This document shows, in pieces, positions 7,841 to 17,885 of a stretch of 64,000 bases of DNA. A program made the translations under genes and the position numbers. Every line of letters begins with the position of its first letter. Within the stretch, counting starts at the first letter, position 1. The notes beneath the pieces are model-generated. The model saw only the letters and a program-made list of their open reading frames with translations, did no database searches and had not been told where the DNA came from. Source of the DNA: Paenibacillus sp. OK003 (GTDB lineage: Bacteria > Bacillota > Bacilli > Paenibacillales > Paenibacillaceae); NCBI RefSeq assembly GCF_900109515.1, contig NZ_FOBD01000008.1, positions 124,001 through 188,000 on the forward strand. The letters run 5' to 3'.

Positions 7841-9202
7841 TTAAGCCGACTTGCCGTTATCTCCTAAGATCACATCCGCTTGACGTTCAGCCATTTTGGC
7901 AGCCGTTGCTTGAGTACCCAGACCATTAAACAGCAAATTCATGAAGATCGCCGTAAAGCTACCTGCAATAATTCCGTTACCGAGCATAATCTGTGCCCAG
8001 TCCGGCGCACCAGCGAACAATTGAGGCACAACCGTTACACCCAGCCCCATGCCTACAGAGCAGGCAATGATGAACAGGTTCTCATGACGGTTCAGATCAA
8101 CCTGGCTGCCCAGAATACGAATACCAGACGATACTACCATACCGAACAATGCAACCATCGCCCCGCCAAGAACAGAACCTGGAACAAGCTGTGCCAATGC
8201 AGCAATCTTCGGTACAAAGCCGATGACCACAAGCAGTCCACCCGCTACAACGATAACATCGCGCGTTTTGACACGAGTCATCTGTACAAGCCCTACGTTC
8301 TGTGAATAGGTCGTGTACGGGAATGAGTTGAAGATACCACCCAGCACAATCGCCAAACCTTCTGCACGATAGCCACGGGCCAGATCTTTGGAAGACAGGT
8401 CTTTATCCAAAATTTTGCCAAGAGCCATAAATACACCCGTGGATTCAGCCACGCTGACAATCGCCACCAGGATCATGGTCAGAATCGGCACAATCTCAAA
8501 CGTCGGCGTACCAAAGTAAAATGGCTGCACGACATGGAACCAGCTCGCTTCGCGAATTGGGGCAAAGTTCACTTCACCCATAAGCCCTGCTGCCACTGTG
8601 CCCACGAGAAGGCCGATCAGCACCGAGATGGAACGAACGAAGCCTGTCGTGAACCGTGTCATCAGAATGATGAACACCAATACGCCAAATCCAAGCAGAA
8701 GATGAACACCACTACCAAAGTCCTCTGCACCCTGACCGCCGCCGAGATCGTTGAACGCAACGGGAATCAGGGTCAGACCAATAATGGTCACCACTGATCC
8801 GGTGACGACTGGCGGAAAGAGCCGAATCAATTTGCCAAAAATGCCCGAGAACAATACAACGAATATCCCTGATGCAATGATCGCACCATATATGGCAGAC
8901 ACGCCGCTCTTCATCCCAATTAAAATCATCGGTGATACAGCCTGAAATGCACAGCCAAGCATGACGGGCAGCCCTACTCCGAAGAAACGATTGCCCCATA
9001 CCTGAAGCAGTGTTGCCATACCACAAGCGAGCAAGTCAATCGCAATCAGATAGGTTAACTGCTCCGTTGTAAAACCAAGGGCCTTGCTGACAATAATCGG
9101 CACAACGACAGCTCCTGCATACATCGCCAGTACGTGCTGGAGACCTAGCGAGAACGTTTTGATCGGATGCCGATGCCGCTGAAAAATACGTTCGCGTGCC
9201 AT
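7841..9202 (-). CDS. pbuX: Xanthine permease (NCS2 family)
   Basis: Proton-coupled nucleobase transporter of the NCS2/UapA family, 453 residues from the chosen start. It begins with the typical HPIKTFSLGLQHVLAMYAG segment and has about 12 to 14 helices, with the substrate-region helix VAIVSVAESTGVFMALG near the middle and the later GGIFNSFPYTTYSQNVGL signature. The frame is open 26 codons further upstream, but the ATG at 9202 lies right after the xpt stop and has GAGGAGGT inside the xpt end, so that start is chosen. The xpt-pbuX pair marks it as a xanthine rather than uracil carrier. Confidence 0.92.
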   Translation of the reverse strand: MARERIFQRHRHPIKTFSLGLQHVLAMYAGAVVVPIIVSKALGFTTEQLTYLIAIDLLACGMATLLQVWGNRFFGVGLPVMLGCAFQAVSPMILIGMKSGVSAIYGAIIASGIFVVLFSGIFGKLIRLFPPVVTGSVVTIIGLTLIPVAFNDLGGGQGAEDFGSGVHLLLGFGVLVFIILMTRFTTGFVRSISVLIGLLVGTVAAGLMGEVNFAPIREASWFHVVQPFYFGTPTFEIVPILTMILVAIVSVAESTGVFMALGKILDKDLSSKDLARGYRAEGLAIVLGGIFNSFPYTTYSQNVGLVQMTRVKTRDVIVVAGGLLVVIGFVPKIAALAQLVPGSVLGGAMVALFGMVVSSGIRILGSQVDLNRHENLFIIACSVGMGLGVTVVPQLFAGAPDWAQIMLGNGIIAGSFTAIFMNLLFNGLGTQATAAKMAERQADVILGDNGKSA

Positions 9203-9203
9203 A

Positions 9204-9983
<780 letters not shown>

Positions 9984-10103
9984 TTAACTCCGAGCAAACC
10001 TCAAAACTCCCTATCCAAGAAGGGATATGAAAGGGCCTGAACATGCTTTTTCAGACACGCTGCCCGAGAATCCTCTCTCCATACCTTAAAACGTTGCAGA
10101 TCT

Positions 10104-10172
10104 TTCCCGTAGTCCGATCATTCCGGTGATCGGGTAGAAACATGCAGGCCTATTCCTGCACATATACGAGTC
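10104..10172 (-). promoter_or_regulatory. Purine (guanine/xanthine-type) riboswitch aptamer
   Basis: On the minus strand the three-way-junction core of the xpt-type purine riboswitch is visible. P1 is CTCGTA/TACGGG, P2 is TGCAG/CTGCA, the GTTTCTACC junction follows, P3 is CGATCA/TGATCG, and then GGACTACG. The pyrimidine that sets specificity is C in GGACTA, which by the established rule means guanine/xanthine rather than adenine. It precedes xpt-pbuX, as in B. subtilis. Ligand binding should lead to termination. Confidence 0.93.
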
Positions 10173-10458
10173 GGCATATTTAATTTTTAAGCTCCATGAT
10201 TCGGTACAATGTATGATCGCGAACCTGAATGTAAAAGTGTGAACGGAACTGATAATGTTAGAAGTATACCGAATCGGCGCCGTGAAATAAAGAAGTATTT
10301 TCATGGAAGTTGCGGAAACTTGTCTTAATTTGCAATAAAGGGATGATTGCTGCGGTGTTTTTATGTACAATATGAGAACGGAAGCGCGTGTCCGAACGGA
10401 GAATGGATGGAAACGCCGCCTGTATTATGAATTTATTGGGTAAAGGAGATTTGCAGAC

Positions 10459-10953
10459 ATGAAAGGCGTACTGAAGGAATTTAAAGAATTTGCTGTACGT
10501 GGCAACGTCATCGACCTGGCGGTCGGTGTCATTATCGGGGCTGCTTTTGGGAAAATTGTCACATCCCTCGTGAATGATATTATCATGCCACCTGTAGGTA
10601 AACTGCTTGGAGGTATCAATTTCAGTCAAAAAATCATTAATCTGGATCGGGATATGCGTACTGCCAGCGGACAGGAGATCACAACTCTCGCTCAAGCCAA
10701 TGAGGCTGGCGCTACGGTGATTGCATATGGGCAGTTCATCAACGTGATGATTGATTTTCTCATCGTCGCTTTCTGTATTTTCATGCTGGTGAAGGGGATC
10801 AATTACCTCAAAAGCAAAGAGCACAAAAAGCCCGAGCCGCAAAAAACGACCAAGGCTTGCAAATACTGTCTGTCCGAAATTCCGGCTGCAGCTACTCGCT
10901 GTTCACACTGTACTTCAGAGCTGGAAGCTGAAGGTAACGGCGCAACGGCTTAA
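10459..10953 (+). CDS. mscL: Large-conductance mechanosensitive channel with C-terminal zinc ribbon
   Basis: Pressure-release channel opened by membrane tension. Residues 1-118 are a standard MscL: N-terminal amphipathic [21 protein letters not shown]1 at about 17-45, a periplasmic loop, and TM2 at about 90-112. The usual cytoplasmic helix is replaced or followed by a Lys-rich linker and a four-cysteine zinc ribbon (Cys134, Cys137, Cys148, Cys151). Total length is 164 residues, against about 130 for ordinary MscL. AAAGGAG lies at a proper distance upstream. The tail could bind zinc or a partner at the cytoplasmic gate; that is inference. Confidence 0.93.
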   Translation: MKGVLKEFKEFAVRGNVIDLAVGVIIGAAFGKIVTSLVNDIIMPPVGKLLGGINFSQKIINLDRDMRTASGQEITTLAQANEAGATVIAYGQFINVMIDFLIVAFCIFMLVKGINYLKSKEHKKPEPQKTTKACKYCLSEIPAAATRCSHCTSELEAEGNGATA

Positions 10954-11136
10954 TTGTTTCCATGCTTGAAGTGCATCTACAGTGTACCCAAACTCTATAT
11001 AGAGAACAGTAGTGGATAATTGTTAATATATAAAGGCTTATGTAAAAAAACTCCTGCTTGATCTGTCCGTCATGCTTCTTCATCCGTGTTGTTGCAATCC
11101 CGCACGGGGCGGGTGGAATCAATTCGGCTTCCACAT

Positions 11137-11172
11137 GAAAGGTCTCACCGTAAAGGTGGGGCCTTTCTTAAT
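11137..11172. terminator. Hairpin between mscL and the 100-residue gene
   Basis: GAAAGG-TCTCACC and GGTGGGG-CCTTTC form a nearly perfect stem with a GTAAA loop. It is placed between convergent genes. The T-runs on both sides are short, so strength is uncertain. Confidence 0.55.
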
Positions 11173-11242
11173 CTCACAAGCAGGGTATGTTGCTCTACTG
11201 TTATTATTATCTTACGCTTAACATGCTTAACATGCTTACAAT

Positions 11243-11545
11243 CTAGAATCTACGCGGCAACAAGTGCTCCAAAATCGACTTCAAATCCCGATCTTCCTTA
11301 TAAACCTCTTCCCCGGTATCAAGCTCTGTTACCCGGATATAATCAAAATTCATCGACGCATCCACAGGTTTAAACAACAATTGGCTCTCGTCTTCCAGAC
11401 GTACGTTGAATCCCATATCCTTGAACATCGTTGTTAACTGGCTATTCGCCGGTTCCTGACCTTGCCCTACCATAATTAATCCTCTAAGACTTTTACGTTC
11501 CTGAGGTTGCGGATAAATGACCTGAAAGTGTACAATGCATTCCAT
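11243..11545 (-). CDS. Hypothetical protein, 100 residues
   Basis: Soluble, acidic protein beginning MECIVHFQVIYPQPQERKS and ending LEHLLPRRF, with no membrane helix and a mix of strands and helices (VRLEDESQLLFKP, DYIRVTELDTGEEVY). I do not recognise the family. It is divergent from the Nudix gene with an 80-base gap. A GGGGAA sequence lies before the start, giving modest ribosome-binding support. Confidence 0.6.
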   Translation of the reverse strand: MECIVHFQVIYPQPQERKSLRGLIMVGQGQEPANSQLTTMFKDMGFNVRLEDESQLLFKPVDASMNFDYIRVTELDTGEEVYKEDRDLKSILEHLLPRRF

Positions 11546-11624
11546 AAGATGGTTCCCCTTTCGTTTAAAACATACTTTGTGAAATTTAGAACTTTAAAAC
11601 TTGATATATAAGGAGATACGTATC

Positions 11625-12332
11625 ATGACCCCAGAACGTTTCGATATTTACGACGATCAGCAAAATTGGATCGGTACAGAGCTTCGAAGTGTGGTCCATG
11701 CCAAAGGATTCTGGCACCGTTCATTCCACTGCTGGATCGTGCGGGACGAAGGTTCACAGCGGTTGGTTCTATTTCAGCGAAGACGGGATATCAAGGATAC
11801 CTTCCCCGGATGTTACGACATTACAGCAGCAGGGCATCTCACTGCCGGCGAACAGCTGCATGAAGCCAGTCGTGAGCTTGAGGAAGAACTGGGCGTGCAA
11901 GCACCTTTTGAAACGCTGACCTACCTTTTGACGGCAAGACAGCAACTTGAAGGGCAGGTTCGCGGTGTACCTTTTATCGATCGGGAATTCAGCTCCGTCT
12001 TTGGGCTGTGCTTGAACCAGCCTCTCGAAGCCTATACCTTGCAGGCAAGCGAAGTCGACAGCCTATACGAAGTACCTTTGGATGACCTGATTGCCTTGTT
12101 CCGTGGTGAAACCCATGTAATTCAAGCCACAGGAGTGCAAGCCGTGCAGTCAGCGTCCGATCAGGTGGATCAGGTAAATGGAAACTCTGTTCCTCTTCCC
12201 GTTCAAGCACGTCACATGCGTGAAATTAGAGCAGCCGAGTTCGTGCCACACGGTACGGAATATTATATCGATGTACTTGAAGCGTTAGTTCACTTGCCCA
12301 AAAACGAACGAATTTTGCCTATGATAAAGTGA
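11625..12332 (+). CDS. Nudix hydrolase
   Basis: Hydrolyses nucleoside-diphosphate-linked substrates. The Nudix box GHLTAGEQLHEASRELEEELGV is at about residues 66-87, with the three catalytic glutamates in RELEEELG. N-terminal FDIYDDQQNWIGTELRSVVHAKGFWHRS resembles the isopentenyl-diphosphate isomerase-like/YfcD branch of Nudix proteins. The product is 235 residues, with about 70 extra C-terminal residues of unknown role. The open frame starts at 11601, but AAGGAGA before the ATG at 11625 fixes the start. Substrate unknown. Confidence 0.85.
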   Translation: MTPERFDIYDDQQNWIGTELRSVVHAKGFWHRSFHCWIVRDEGSQRLVLFQRRRDIKDTFPGCYDITAAGHLTAGEQLHEASRELEEELGVQAPFETLTYLLTARQQLEGQVRGVPFIDREFSSVFGLCLNQPLEAYTLQASEVDSLYEVPLDDLIALFRGETHVIQATGVQAVQSASDQVDQVNGNSVPLPVQARHMREIRAAEFVPHGTEYYIDVLEALVHLPKNERILPMIK

Positions 12333-12440
12333 CGTTCATAGCTTCATTTTCTCAAAAATAGCATGAATTCATACCCTATTACATTAGCTCAACAGGGAGC
12401 ATTTGCTGTGATGAACATCACTGCTTCTGTTAACTAGCAT

Positions 12441-12481
12441 GAAGAGGCGTCTGCCTCATGGCAACGCCTGCTTCCTTTAAT
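12441..12481. terminator. Hairpin between Nudix gene and convergent regulator
   Basis: GAAGAGGCGT pairs with ACGCCTGCTTC with one bulge, followed by CTTTAAT on the plus strand. A moderate terminator candidate serving the convergent gene ends. Confidence 0.45.
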
Positions 12482-12502
12482 CATGTATTTTGGAGTTCAT
12501 AC

Positions 12503-13294
12503 TCACTCTGAAGGTACAGACCAATAACGTGCTGAGAGGTGTTGGTATCGAGGTCCGTAACGAGACTCCAGTTCATCGCCCATGTCTTGCTCCAGCTCAT
12601 ACAACACTAATTCCTGAGCAAAATGATTCAGCAGCAGTCCAGTCATAACCGGATGTTCTGTCACCATCGCCTGAGTCGCGCAAGATTCTCCGCGCATCCC
12701 TAACATACACCAACGACGATCGACCACTAAAGAGAACTTCCGGCCATTCCCAGCGCCGAATGAAGGCAAACCAGGCCACGGAGCGGGCTGATCCATAATA
12801 CCCTCTCCACCATCACATGACCATAACAGGCGCACGCCTCGGTCTTCGGCACGCTGCAAGTCGGCACGCAACAGCTCTGCTTCCTCACGCCACACGTCCA
12901 CCACAATCTCATGTTTGGCTTCAGCCAGTTCCCGGCTCAGGTTTTCAAATACATTTTTGTCGCCTTCAATGTTGTAAAAGACCGGCTTCTCCGGCTCATG
13001 CTGCGGCATACTGCTCTGCACATATTCAAGAGATGCGCGCATCTGACCGGAGATCATGCTTGTCATCTCCTCAGGCTTCAAGACGCTGTATTTCGCAGGT
13101 TCTCCTGCGCTGCAACGCAGGAATCCCCGCTGTTCCAGCCGTTGCAGGGTGGCATATACATTGGAACGGGACACACCCAGCCTTTTCGCAACCTCATATC
13201 CCGAGGCCGAGCCTTGGCGAGCGAGTTCCACCATAATTTTAGATTCCATCTCGGTAAACCCCAGATGACGCAAATGATGCAGCAGTTGGTCCAT
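12503..13294 (-). CDS. TrmB-family transcriptional regulator
   Basis: A winged helix-turn-helix lies at about residues 1-75 (LGFTEMESKIMVELARQGSASGYEVAKRLGVSRSNVYATLQRLEQRGFL), typical of TrmB. It is followed by a region resembling the phospholipase-D-like TrmB middle domain (VFYNIEGDKNVFENLSRELAEAKHEIVVDVW). 263 residues. Such proteins sense sugars or other ligands in archaea and are of mostly unknown role in Firmicutes. The start at 13294 is chosen because GGGGGGA precedes it; an in-frame ATG at 13336 lacks one. No obvious target gene is adjacent. Confidence 0.82.
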   Translation of the reverse strand: MDQLLHHLRHLGFTEMESKIMVELARQGSASGYEVAKRLGVSRSNVYATLQRLEQRGFLRCSAGEPAKYSVLKPEEMTSMISGQMRASLEYVQSSMPQHEPEKPVFYNIEGDKNVFENLSRELAEAKHEIVVDVWREEAELLRADLQRAEDRGVRLLWSCDGGEGIMDQPAPWPGLPSFGAGNGRKFSLVVDRRWCMLGMRGESCATQAMVTEHPVMTGLLLNHFAQELVLYELEQDMGDELESRYGPRYQHLSARYWSVPSE

Positions 13295-13367
13295 ATTCCC
13301 GTCCCCCCATGCTGTAAGCAACCAGCGCTGCCACACAATGATTCAGCAGCGCGTCTACTGCATCAGA

Positions 13368-14159
13368 TCAGATCTGTTCTGCTCCGCAGCGTGGGCACCA
13401 TTTCGAACCTTTAGGCAGCTCTGCTGCACAAATCTGACAATTCACCATTTCTCGTGGCACTTCAGTCTGTACGTCCACCGTGTCTACAATCGGATTATTT
13501 TCTTTCCAGTACCTAATGCGCTCATCCAGCTCCTGCTGGCGCTCACGCTCCCGTTGCATTTCTTCATCCCGACGGCGTTCCCACTCGGCATCGAAGGCTT
13601 CCTTTTCCTCTTGGGTAAACTCCGTACTGTTATACTCGGATTCGGTCTCCAGGTCCGCAATGGACGGAATTACCGTGTGATACGGCTCAGCTTCCTCCAG
13701 TTCCTCTTCAGCAGGCGCATCATAGATTGGTCGCTCCTGGCTTTGGGCCACGGCTGCTTCCTGTCTCGCAGGGTTTGTCGCCCCTACAGATGCTGCTGCG
13801 GGTTTGAATTCACCCAACTTGCGTCCGCATTTCGGACAGAAGTTGGCGTCCAGTGAAGCGACGTGTCCACACTCGCATAAGCGTTCATTTTTGAGTTGTG
13901 CAATCTTGTTTCGCAGACCATCAATCTCATCCTGCAATTCATCGCACAGCCCCGATAGATCCACCATCTCTTTTTCGGCACGCGTCATGTCCTTTGCCCG
14001 ATAACCTTCATAGAAGATACGACCCATATCTGTAAAATGGACTTCCTGTTCCTGCTGCAAGCCCACAATCTGATTATTTATTTTTCCGATCTCAACGGCG
14101 TGCTGGGCACGCTCTGTTGCTTTGTTTGCTCCGTTCTTAATTCGCTGAAGCAGTTTCAT
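13368..14159 (-). CDS. Coiled-coil protein with two zinc ribbons
   Basis: 263 residues. It starts with MKLLQRIKNGANKATERAQHAVEIGKINNQI and then a long coiled-coil region to about residue 90. Zinc ribbon 1 is CECGHV...CPKCGRKLG at about 95-115. A low-complexity acidic Glu/Arg-rich coiled segment follows, and zinc ribbon 2 ends the protein (CQICAAELPKGSKWCPRCG). No enzymatic motif or membrane helix is visible. Function unknown; the architecture suggests a scaffold or nucleic-acid/protein-binding role. It is divergent from the helicase gene. Confidence 0.75.
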   Translation of the reverse strand: MKLLQRIKNGANKATERAQHAVEIGKINNQIVGLQQEQEVHFTDMGRIFYEGYRAKDMTRAEKEMVDLSGLCDELQDEIDGLRNKIAQLKNERLCECGHVASLDANFCPKCGRKLGEFKPAAASVGATNPARQEAAVAQSQERPIYDAPAEEELEEAEPYHTVIPSIADLETESEYNSTEFTQEEKEAFDAEWERRRDEEMQRERERQQELDERIRYWKENNPIVDTVDVQTEVPREMVNCQICAAELPKGSKWCPRCGAEQI

Positions 14160-14502
14160 GACTTCTCCTCCTCTGTCCCGTCAGAGTTGAACCTTTTGAT
14201 TCAACACCCATTTGTTCCAAAACCCATTTTCATTTGATTTTTTATAGTATATAACTTATACGATATCATGCCAAAAAGTTGCGAAATCTCGCGTGAATGC
14301 CCGTTTTCTGCCGATGCTGGATGAATTCGGGGGCTTTCGTCAGGACCATACGTTCGGGTATAATGAAGCTTTGGCCCTGCTGATCCGCCTACTTGGGCGG
14401 TTATCCCTATCATACCAATTTACAATGCGATTGTGAAAAGGGCAAATGAATTACTTTTAAGCCGGGATAGTCCTATCCCTGAATGCATATAGAGGTGGAT
14501 GA
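14160..14502. other. Divergent promoter region before the helicase
   Basis: About 340 bases. On the plus strand TATAAT at 14359-14364 is a clear -10 element, with a poor -35 (TTCGTC-like) 17 bases upstream. It could drive the helicase gene with a leader of about 135 bases. GAGGTGG just before 14503 is the ribosome binding site. No further features recognised. Confidence 0.45.
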
Positions 14503-17184
14503 ATGATGTTAAGTCCGAACTCAACGTTTTACCCCCGTCCGCTCGGGGTTACCCCGGCGGCATCCCTGCCACAATCTCCCTCAGCTCCGCTGGAAACCAG
14601 TAGACAGCTCGTGGGCAGCGATGAACGGGATGCGCCTTATTTCCGCTCTCTGGAAGAGGTGGGCATCCGTCTGAACGGACCCCAGATCTCAGCGGTTCGC
14701 CACGGCAAAGGACCCCTGCTGACTCTCGCAGGAGCTGGCTGCGGCAAAACAACCGTACTGGCTGCACGAGCTGGCTACCTGATGGAGGTTGGTGGTGCTC
14801 ACGCGGGAAGCATCCTGCTGGTGACGTTCACAAACAAAGCTGCCACTGAGATGAAAGACCGCATCGCATCGCTGCCTGGCATTCGTCCCGCAGCCGCACG
14901 AGCGGTGCAGGCCCGTACATTCCACTCGTTCGCGTTGACGCTGCTGCGTCATTACGGCGTGCAGGAGGAGATTTTTGGCGAGTCCCGTGCGCAGCATACG
15001 GTGCTCAAGATGCTCCTGCGCCAGAATGGCATGAGTGAGGCGTTTCAACCTGAGAGTCTGCTAGCCATGCTGTCCGCTTGGAAAATGCAAGGCTCAGAGA
15101 CGAGCGATCTTCCTGAAAAATCACAGGAGGAACGGGATGCCAAACGTGTTCTCCTTGGTTATGAAGCATGGAAGCGGGATCGCAACAAAATGGATTTTGA
15201 TGATATTTTGCTGCGAGCCGCCGCTCTGCTTCGTGATCCTGCTGTACTGGGGCCGCTTCAGCAGCGTTTCCAGTACATCATGGTCGATGAGTTCCAGGAT
15301 ACGAACAGTCTGCAATATGAAATTGTACAAAAGCTGGCTGCCGCCCACCGCAACCTGATGGTTGTGGGAGACGATGACCAGACGATCTATACGTTTAATG
15401 GGGCACGGCAGGAATCCATTTTGGAATTCGATAAAGTTTACCCCGGTGCACGCATCGTGACGCTGGATATCAACTACCGCAGCGATGCGCGTATTCTGGG
15501 ACTGGGCAGTGAATTGGTCGCCCGGAACAAACGAAGACGTGACAAGCGGCTGCGCGCAGCCGGACATCGCGGTGATGCGCCCCGGTTCGCAACCCCCTCC
15601 AATGCCGAGGAAGAAGCAGCTTGGGTTGTTAACCAGTTGTGTCAGCAAGTTGAGGAAGGTCTGCATACGTATCGGGATATCGCGATCCTGCACCGGACAG
15701 CCAGCAGCAGTCGGGCTATATTTGAGCAGCTTGTGTTGAAAGATGTGCCGTTTGTACAACACGGCGCTTCCCCGGTCTTCTATGACCAGTCACTGATTCG
15801 ACCGTTGATGGATCATATGCGCTTGTCTCTGAATCCACGTGCTGCAGATGCTCTGCCGAGTGCGCTTGGGCCTCTCTATGTATCCCGCGATGCCGGACTG
15901 GAGTGGATTCAGCGCAGTGAAGAGCAGCAGGCGAAGAAATATCCGCTCATCCATCTGGCCAAATGGGACAAGCTGAAGCCTTTTCAGCAGGAACAGGTCA
16001 AGGAACGCATCAAGCTGATCAAATCGCTGACGAAGCTGAAACCGGTGATCGCGATCCAGGAGATGCGCCGCCAGTTTTACGACAAGTATATGGAAAGCGG
16101 TGATCCCAGCATCTTTACTCACTATAAGGAAACGATGCTGGAGACACTAGACGAATTCGAAGCGGCGGCCAAAAAATTCGAAACCGTTGAAGAGTTCATC
16201 CAATTCGCCGATGAACTGTCCCGCAGACACCGCGAGATGGAATCACTGCGCCGTTCTCAGGACAGCGATGCAGTCCAACTGATGACGATTCACCGGGCCA
16301 AGGGACTTGAATTCCCATGTGTATACTGGATCGGGGCCAGCGAAGGAATCGTGCCTCACAGCACGGCACTGCGGCAGGATATCCCTGAAGACCAGAAGGC
16401 TGCTCTTACGGTGCAGCAGACCGATGCCGAACTGGACATGGCTCTGGAAGAGGAGCGACGTCTCGCCTATGTCGCAATCACACGGGCCAAACAGTATTTA
16501 TACATCACTTCTCCCGCCAGTCATCACGGAAAACCGGCGGACGTTTCCCGCTTTCTGCTGGAGGCCTTCGGCATGGAGGTACCAGACAAACGCAAAAACC
16601 GCGAGGAAAGCCCGACTGGCAATCACGCGTCATACGGCATCGGTAGCAGCTTCTGGAAGGGTAACGGGAACACGAATGGTAAAGCTAACGGCAATGAGAG
16701 TAGAACTAGAAGTGGAAATGCAGCATACGCCCGTTCAGGTTCGCGGCCGCAGGGACGGGATGCAGTGAGTCCAGTTCAGCGTGGTGCAGATCTACGAAGT
16801 GCAGATCAGCGCAGCGCGATCCGTCAAAGTGATCAGCGTGATTTTGAAGTACTCGATGAACGAGACGAGGATCGTCTCAGTGAGCGGCGCGGCAGCGGGG
16901 TGATTCGCAATCACACGGCGTTCAGCACCACAGGTGTAAGTCAGACCGCTTCGTCCTCCAGCAGTTCGGGGTCGCATTCCTCAGGTGCAGAACGCACGGA
17001 GACCGTAGCGATCTGGAAGTGCAGCTCGTCCACCTGCAAAGCGTGGCTGCGCCAAAAACCGGATGGTGCTTCTGCCAAGCCATCCAAAAAGGCGACCTCT
17101 GGTCCTCCGGCTTGTCCGCTATGTTCAGGCACCATGGAGGCCAGCACCCGGAAGGTTCCCGTGACCGGGCGGTTCGGAAGATAA
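14503..17184 (+). CDS. UvrD/PcrA-family ATP-dependent DNA helicase (YjcD-like)
   Basis: Superfamily 1 helicase, 893 residues. Motif I (Walker A) is TLAGAGCGKTT at about 74-84. Motif Ia (FTNKAATEM), motif II (MVDEFQDT), motif III (VVGDDDQTIYTFNGA), motif IV (INYRSD), motif V (MTIHRAKGLEF) and motif VI (RRLAYVAITRAK) are all present and intact. The C-terminal about 190 residues are low-complexity, rich in Gly, Asn, Ser and Arg, ending with a four-cysteine zinc-finger-like segment (CSSSTC...CPLCSG). That and the length resemble B. subtilis YjcD more than PcrA. Likely role in repair or recombination; exact pathway is inference. Confidence 0.9.
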   Translation: MMLSPNSTFYPRPLGVTPAASLPQSPSAPLETSRQLVGSDERDAPYFRSLEEVGIRLNGPQISAVRHGKGPLLTLAGAGCGKTTVLAARAGYLMEVGGAHAGSILLVTFTNKAATEMKDRIASLPGIRPAAARAVQARTFHSFALTLLRHYGVQEEIFGESRAQHTVLKMLLRQNGMSEAFQPESLLAMLSAWKMQGSETSDLPEKSQEERDAKRVLLGYEAWKRDRNKMDFDDILLRAAALLRDPAVLGPLQQRFQYIMVDEFQDTNSLQYEIVQKLAAAHRNLMVVGDDDQTIYTFNGARQESILEFDKVYPGARIVTLDINYRSDARILGLGSELVARNKRRRDKRLRAAGHRGDAPRFATPSNAEEEAAWVVNQLCQQVEEGLHTYRDIAILHRTASSSRAIFEQLVLKDVPFVQHGASPVFYDQSLIRPLMDHMRLSLNPRAADALPSALGPLYVSRDAGLEWIQRSEEQQAKKYPLIHLAKWDKLKPFQQEQVKERIKLIKSLTKLKPVIAIQEMRRQFYDKYMESGDPSIFTHYKETMLETLDEFEAAAKKFETVEEFIQFADELSRRHREMESLRRSQDSDAVQLMTIHRAKGLEFPCVYWIGASEGIVPHSTALRQDIPEDQKAALTVQQTDAELDMALEEERRLAYVAITRAKQYLYITSPASHHGKPADVSRFLLEAFGMEVPDKRKNREESPTGNHASYGIGSSFWKGNGNTNGKANGNESRTRSGNAAYARSGSRPQGRDAVSPVQRGADLRSADQRSAIRQSDQRDFEVLDERDEDRLSERRGSGVIRNHTAFSTTGVSQTASSSSSSGSHSSGAERTETVAIWKCSSSTCKAWLRQKPDGASAKPSKKATSGPPACPLCSGTMEASTRKVPVTGRFGR

Positions 17185-17233
17185 ACCCGGATACTCTAAT
17201 GAATAAAATAGGTAAACGAGTGCCATTCGTTTC

Positions 17234-17277
17234 AGGACGCTTCCTGCTGTTTATTAACAGTAGAAGCGTCTTTTTTC
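17234..17277 (+). terminator. Terminator of the helicase gene
   Basis: GACGCTTC and GAAGCGTC form a perfect stem with an inner CTGCTGTT/AACAGTA pairing, followed by TTTTTT. Confidence 0.85.
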
Positions 17278-17300
17278 CATTTTAGAATGGAGGTTGGATT

Positions 17301-17669
17301 ATGCAGGACGGCAAAAAGCATTACTATGTATCGGTAACCCATAATCTTATTGAACAGACCAAGAACGAATCAACTCCGTTTGAAGTCATGGTGAACGATG
17401 AACAGTTAAATCGGCTGAAAGACCTGATGAAAGTGCTGGAGGATGAAGATGCTTATACATTGCAACGAGCTCCGGTACCCTACAAATCGGCGGATCATGA
17501 CGAGGCTACAGAACAATTCTCAGATGGCATGACGTTGCTGTACACGTTTCTTTACGACCATGGCACTCCGGATACCCGGCAGGCGATTGAAAGCATGAAC
17601 GTACTTTCGCGGCTGCAAGATACAGATTATGATGATCCGGGGTATGAGAACTCACCGCTGAATAAATGA
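17301..17669 (+). CDS. Hypothetical cytosolic protein, 122 residues
   Basis: Acidic soluble protein with no signal or membrane segment. It begins MQDGKKHYYVSVTHNLIEQ, a beta-strand-like start, then largely helical segments (NDEQLNRLKDLMKVLEDEDAYT). I do not recognise a characterised family. It has GGAGG nine bases before the ATG and lies between two good terminators, so it is monocistronic. Confidence 0.72.
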   Translation: MQDGKKHYYVSVTHNLIEQTKNESTPFEVMVNDEQLNRLKDLMKVLEDEDAYTLQRAPVPYKSADHDEATEQFSDGMTLLYTFLYDHGTPDTRQAIESMNVLSRLQDTDYDDPGYENSPLNK

Positions 17670-17679
17670 ACTTTTTTCA

Positions 17680-17748
17680 CAAAGACTTCCTCGCTCCGAT
17701 GAAACCAGACGACCTGTCTGCTTCAGGAGTGGTGGGAGTCTTTTTTAT
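17680..17748 (+). terminator. Terminator after the 122-residue gene
   Basis: AAAGACTTCCTCGCTCC pairs with GGAGTGGTGGGAGTCTTT with few mismatches, followed by TTTTTT on the plus strand. Confidence 0.8.
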
Positions 17749-17762
17749 AAATTTAACTCCAA

Positions 17763-17801
17763 TAGTATCATTATTAATACTATAAACCAAAAATGATACT
17801 A
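17763..17801. promoter_or_regulatory. Perfect inverted repeat upstream of the alcohol dehydrogenase-like gene
   Basis: TAGTATCATT (17763-17772) and AATGATACTA (17792-17801) are exact reverse complements with a 19-base spacer that itself contains TAATACTATA. The site is 85 bases before the start of the downstream gene and after the terminator of the upstream one, so it looks like an operator. No regulator gene is adjacent. Confidence 0.5.
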
Positions 17802-17885
17802 CTGTTTATTTTTGATATTATGATATATGTTTATATATATTTTTATATATATAAACTTATTTCTGCGAGGAGGATAACTATAGCG

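Noticed and set aside
15121..15762. A 213-residue minus-strand open frame inside the helicase gene
   Set aside because: All SF1 helicase motifs are intact in the plus-strand frame covering this region; the antisense translation has no signature.
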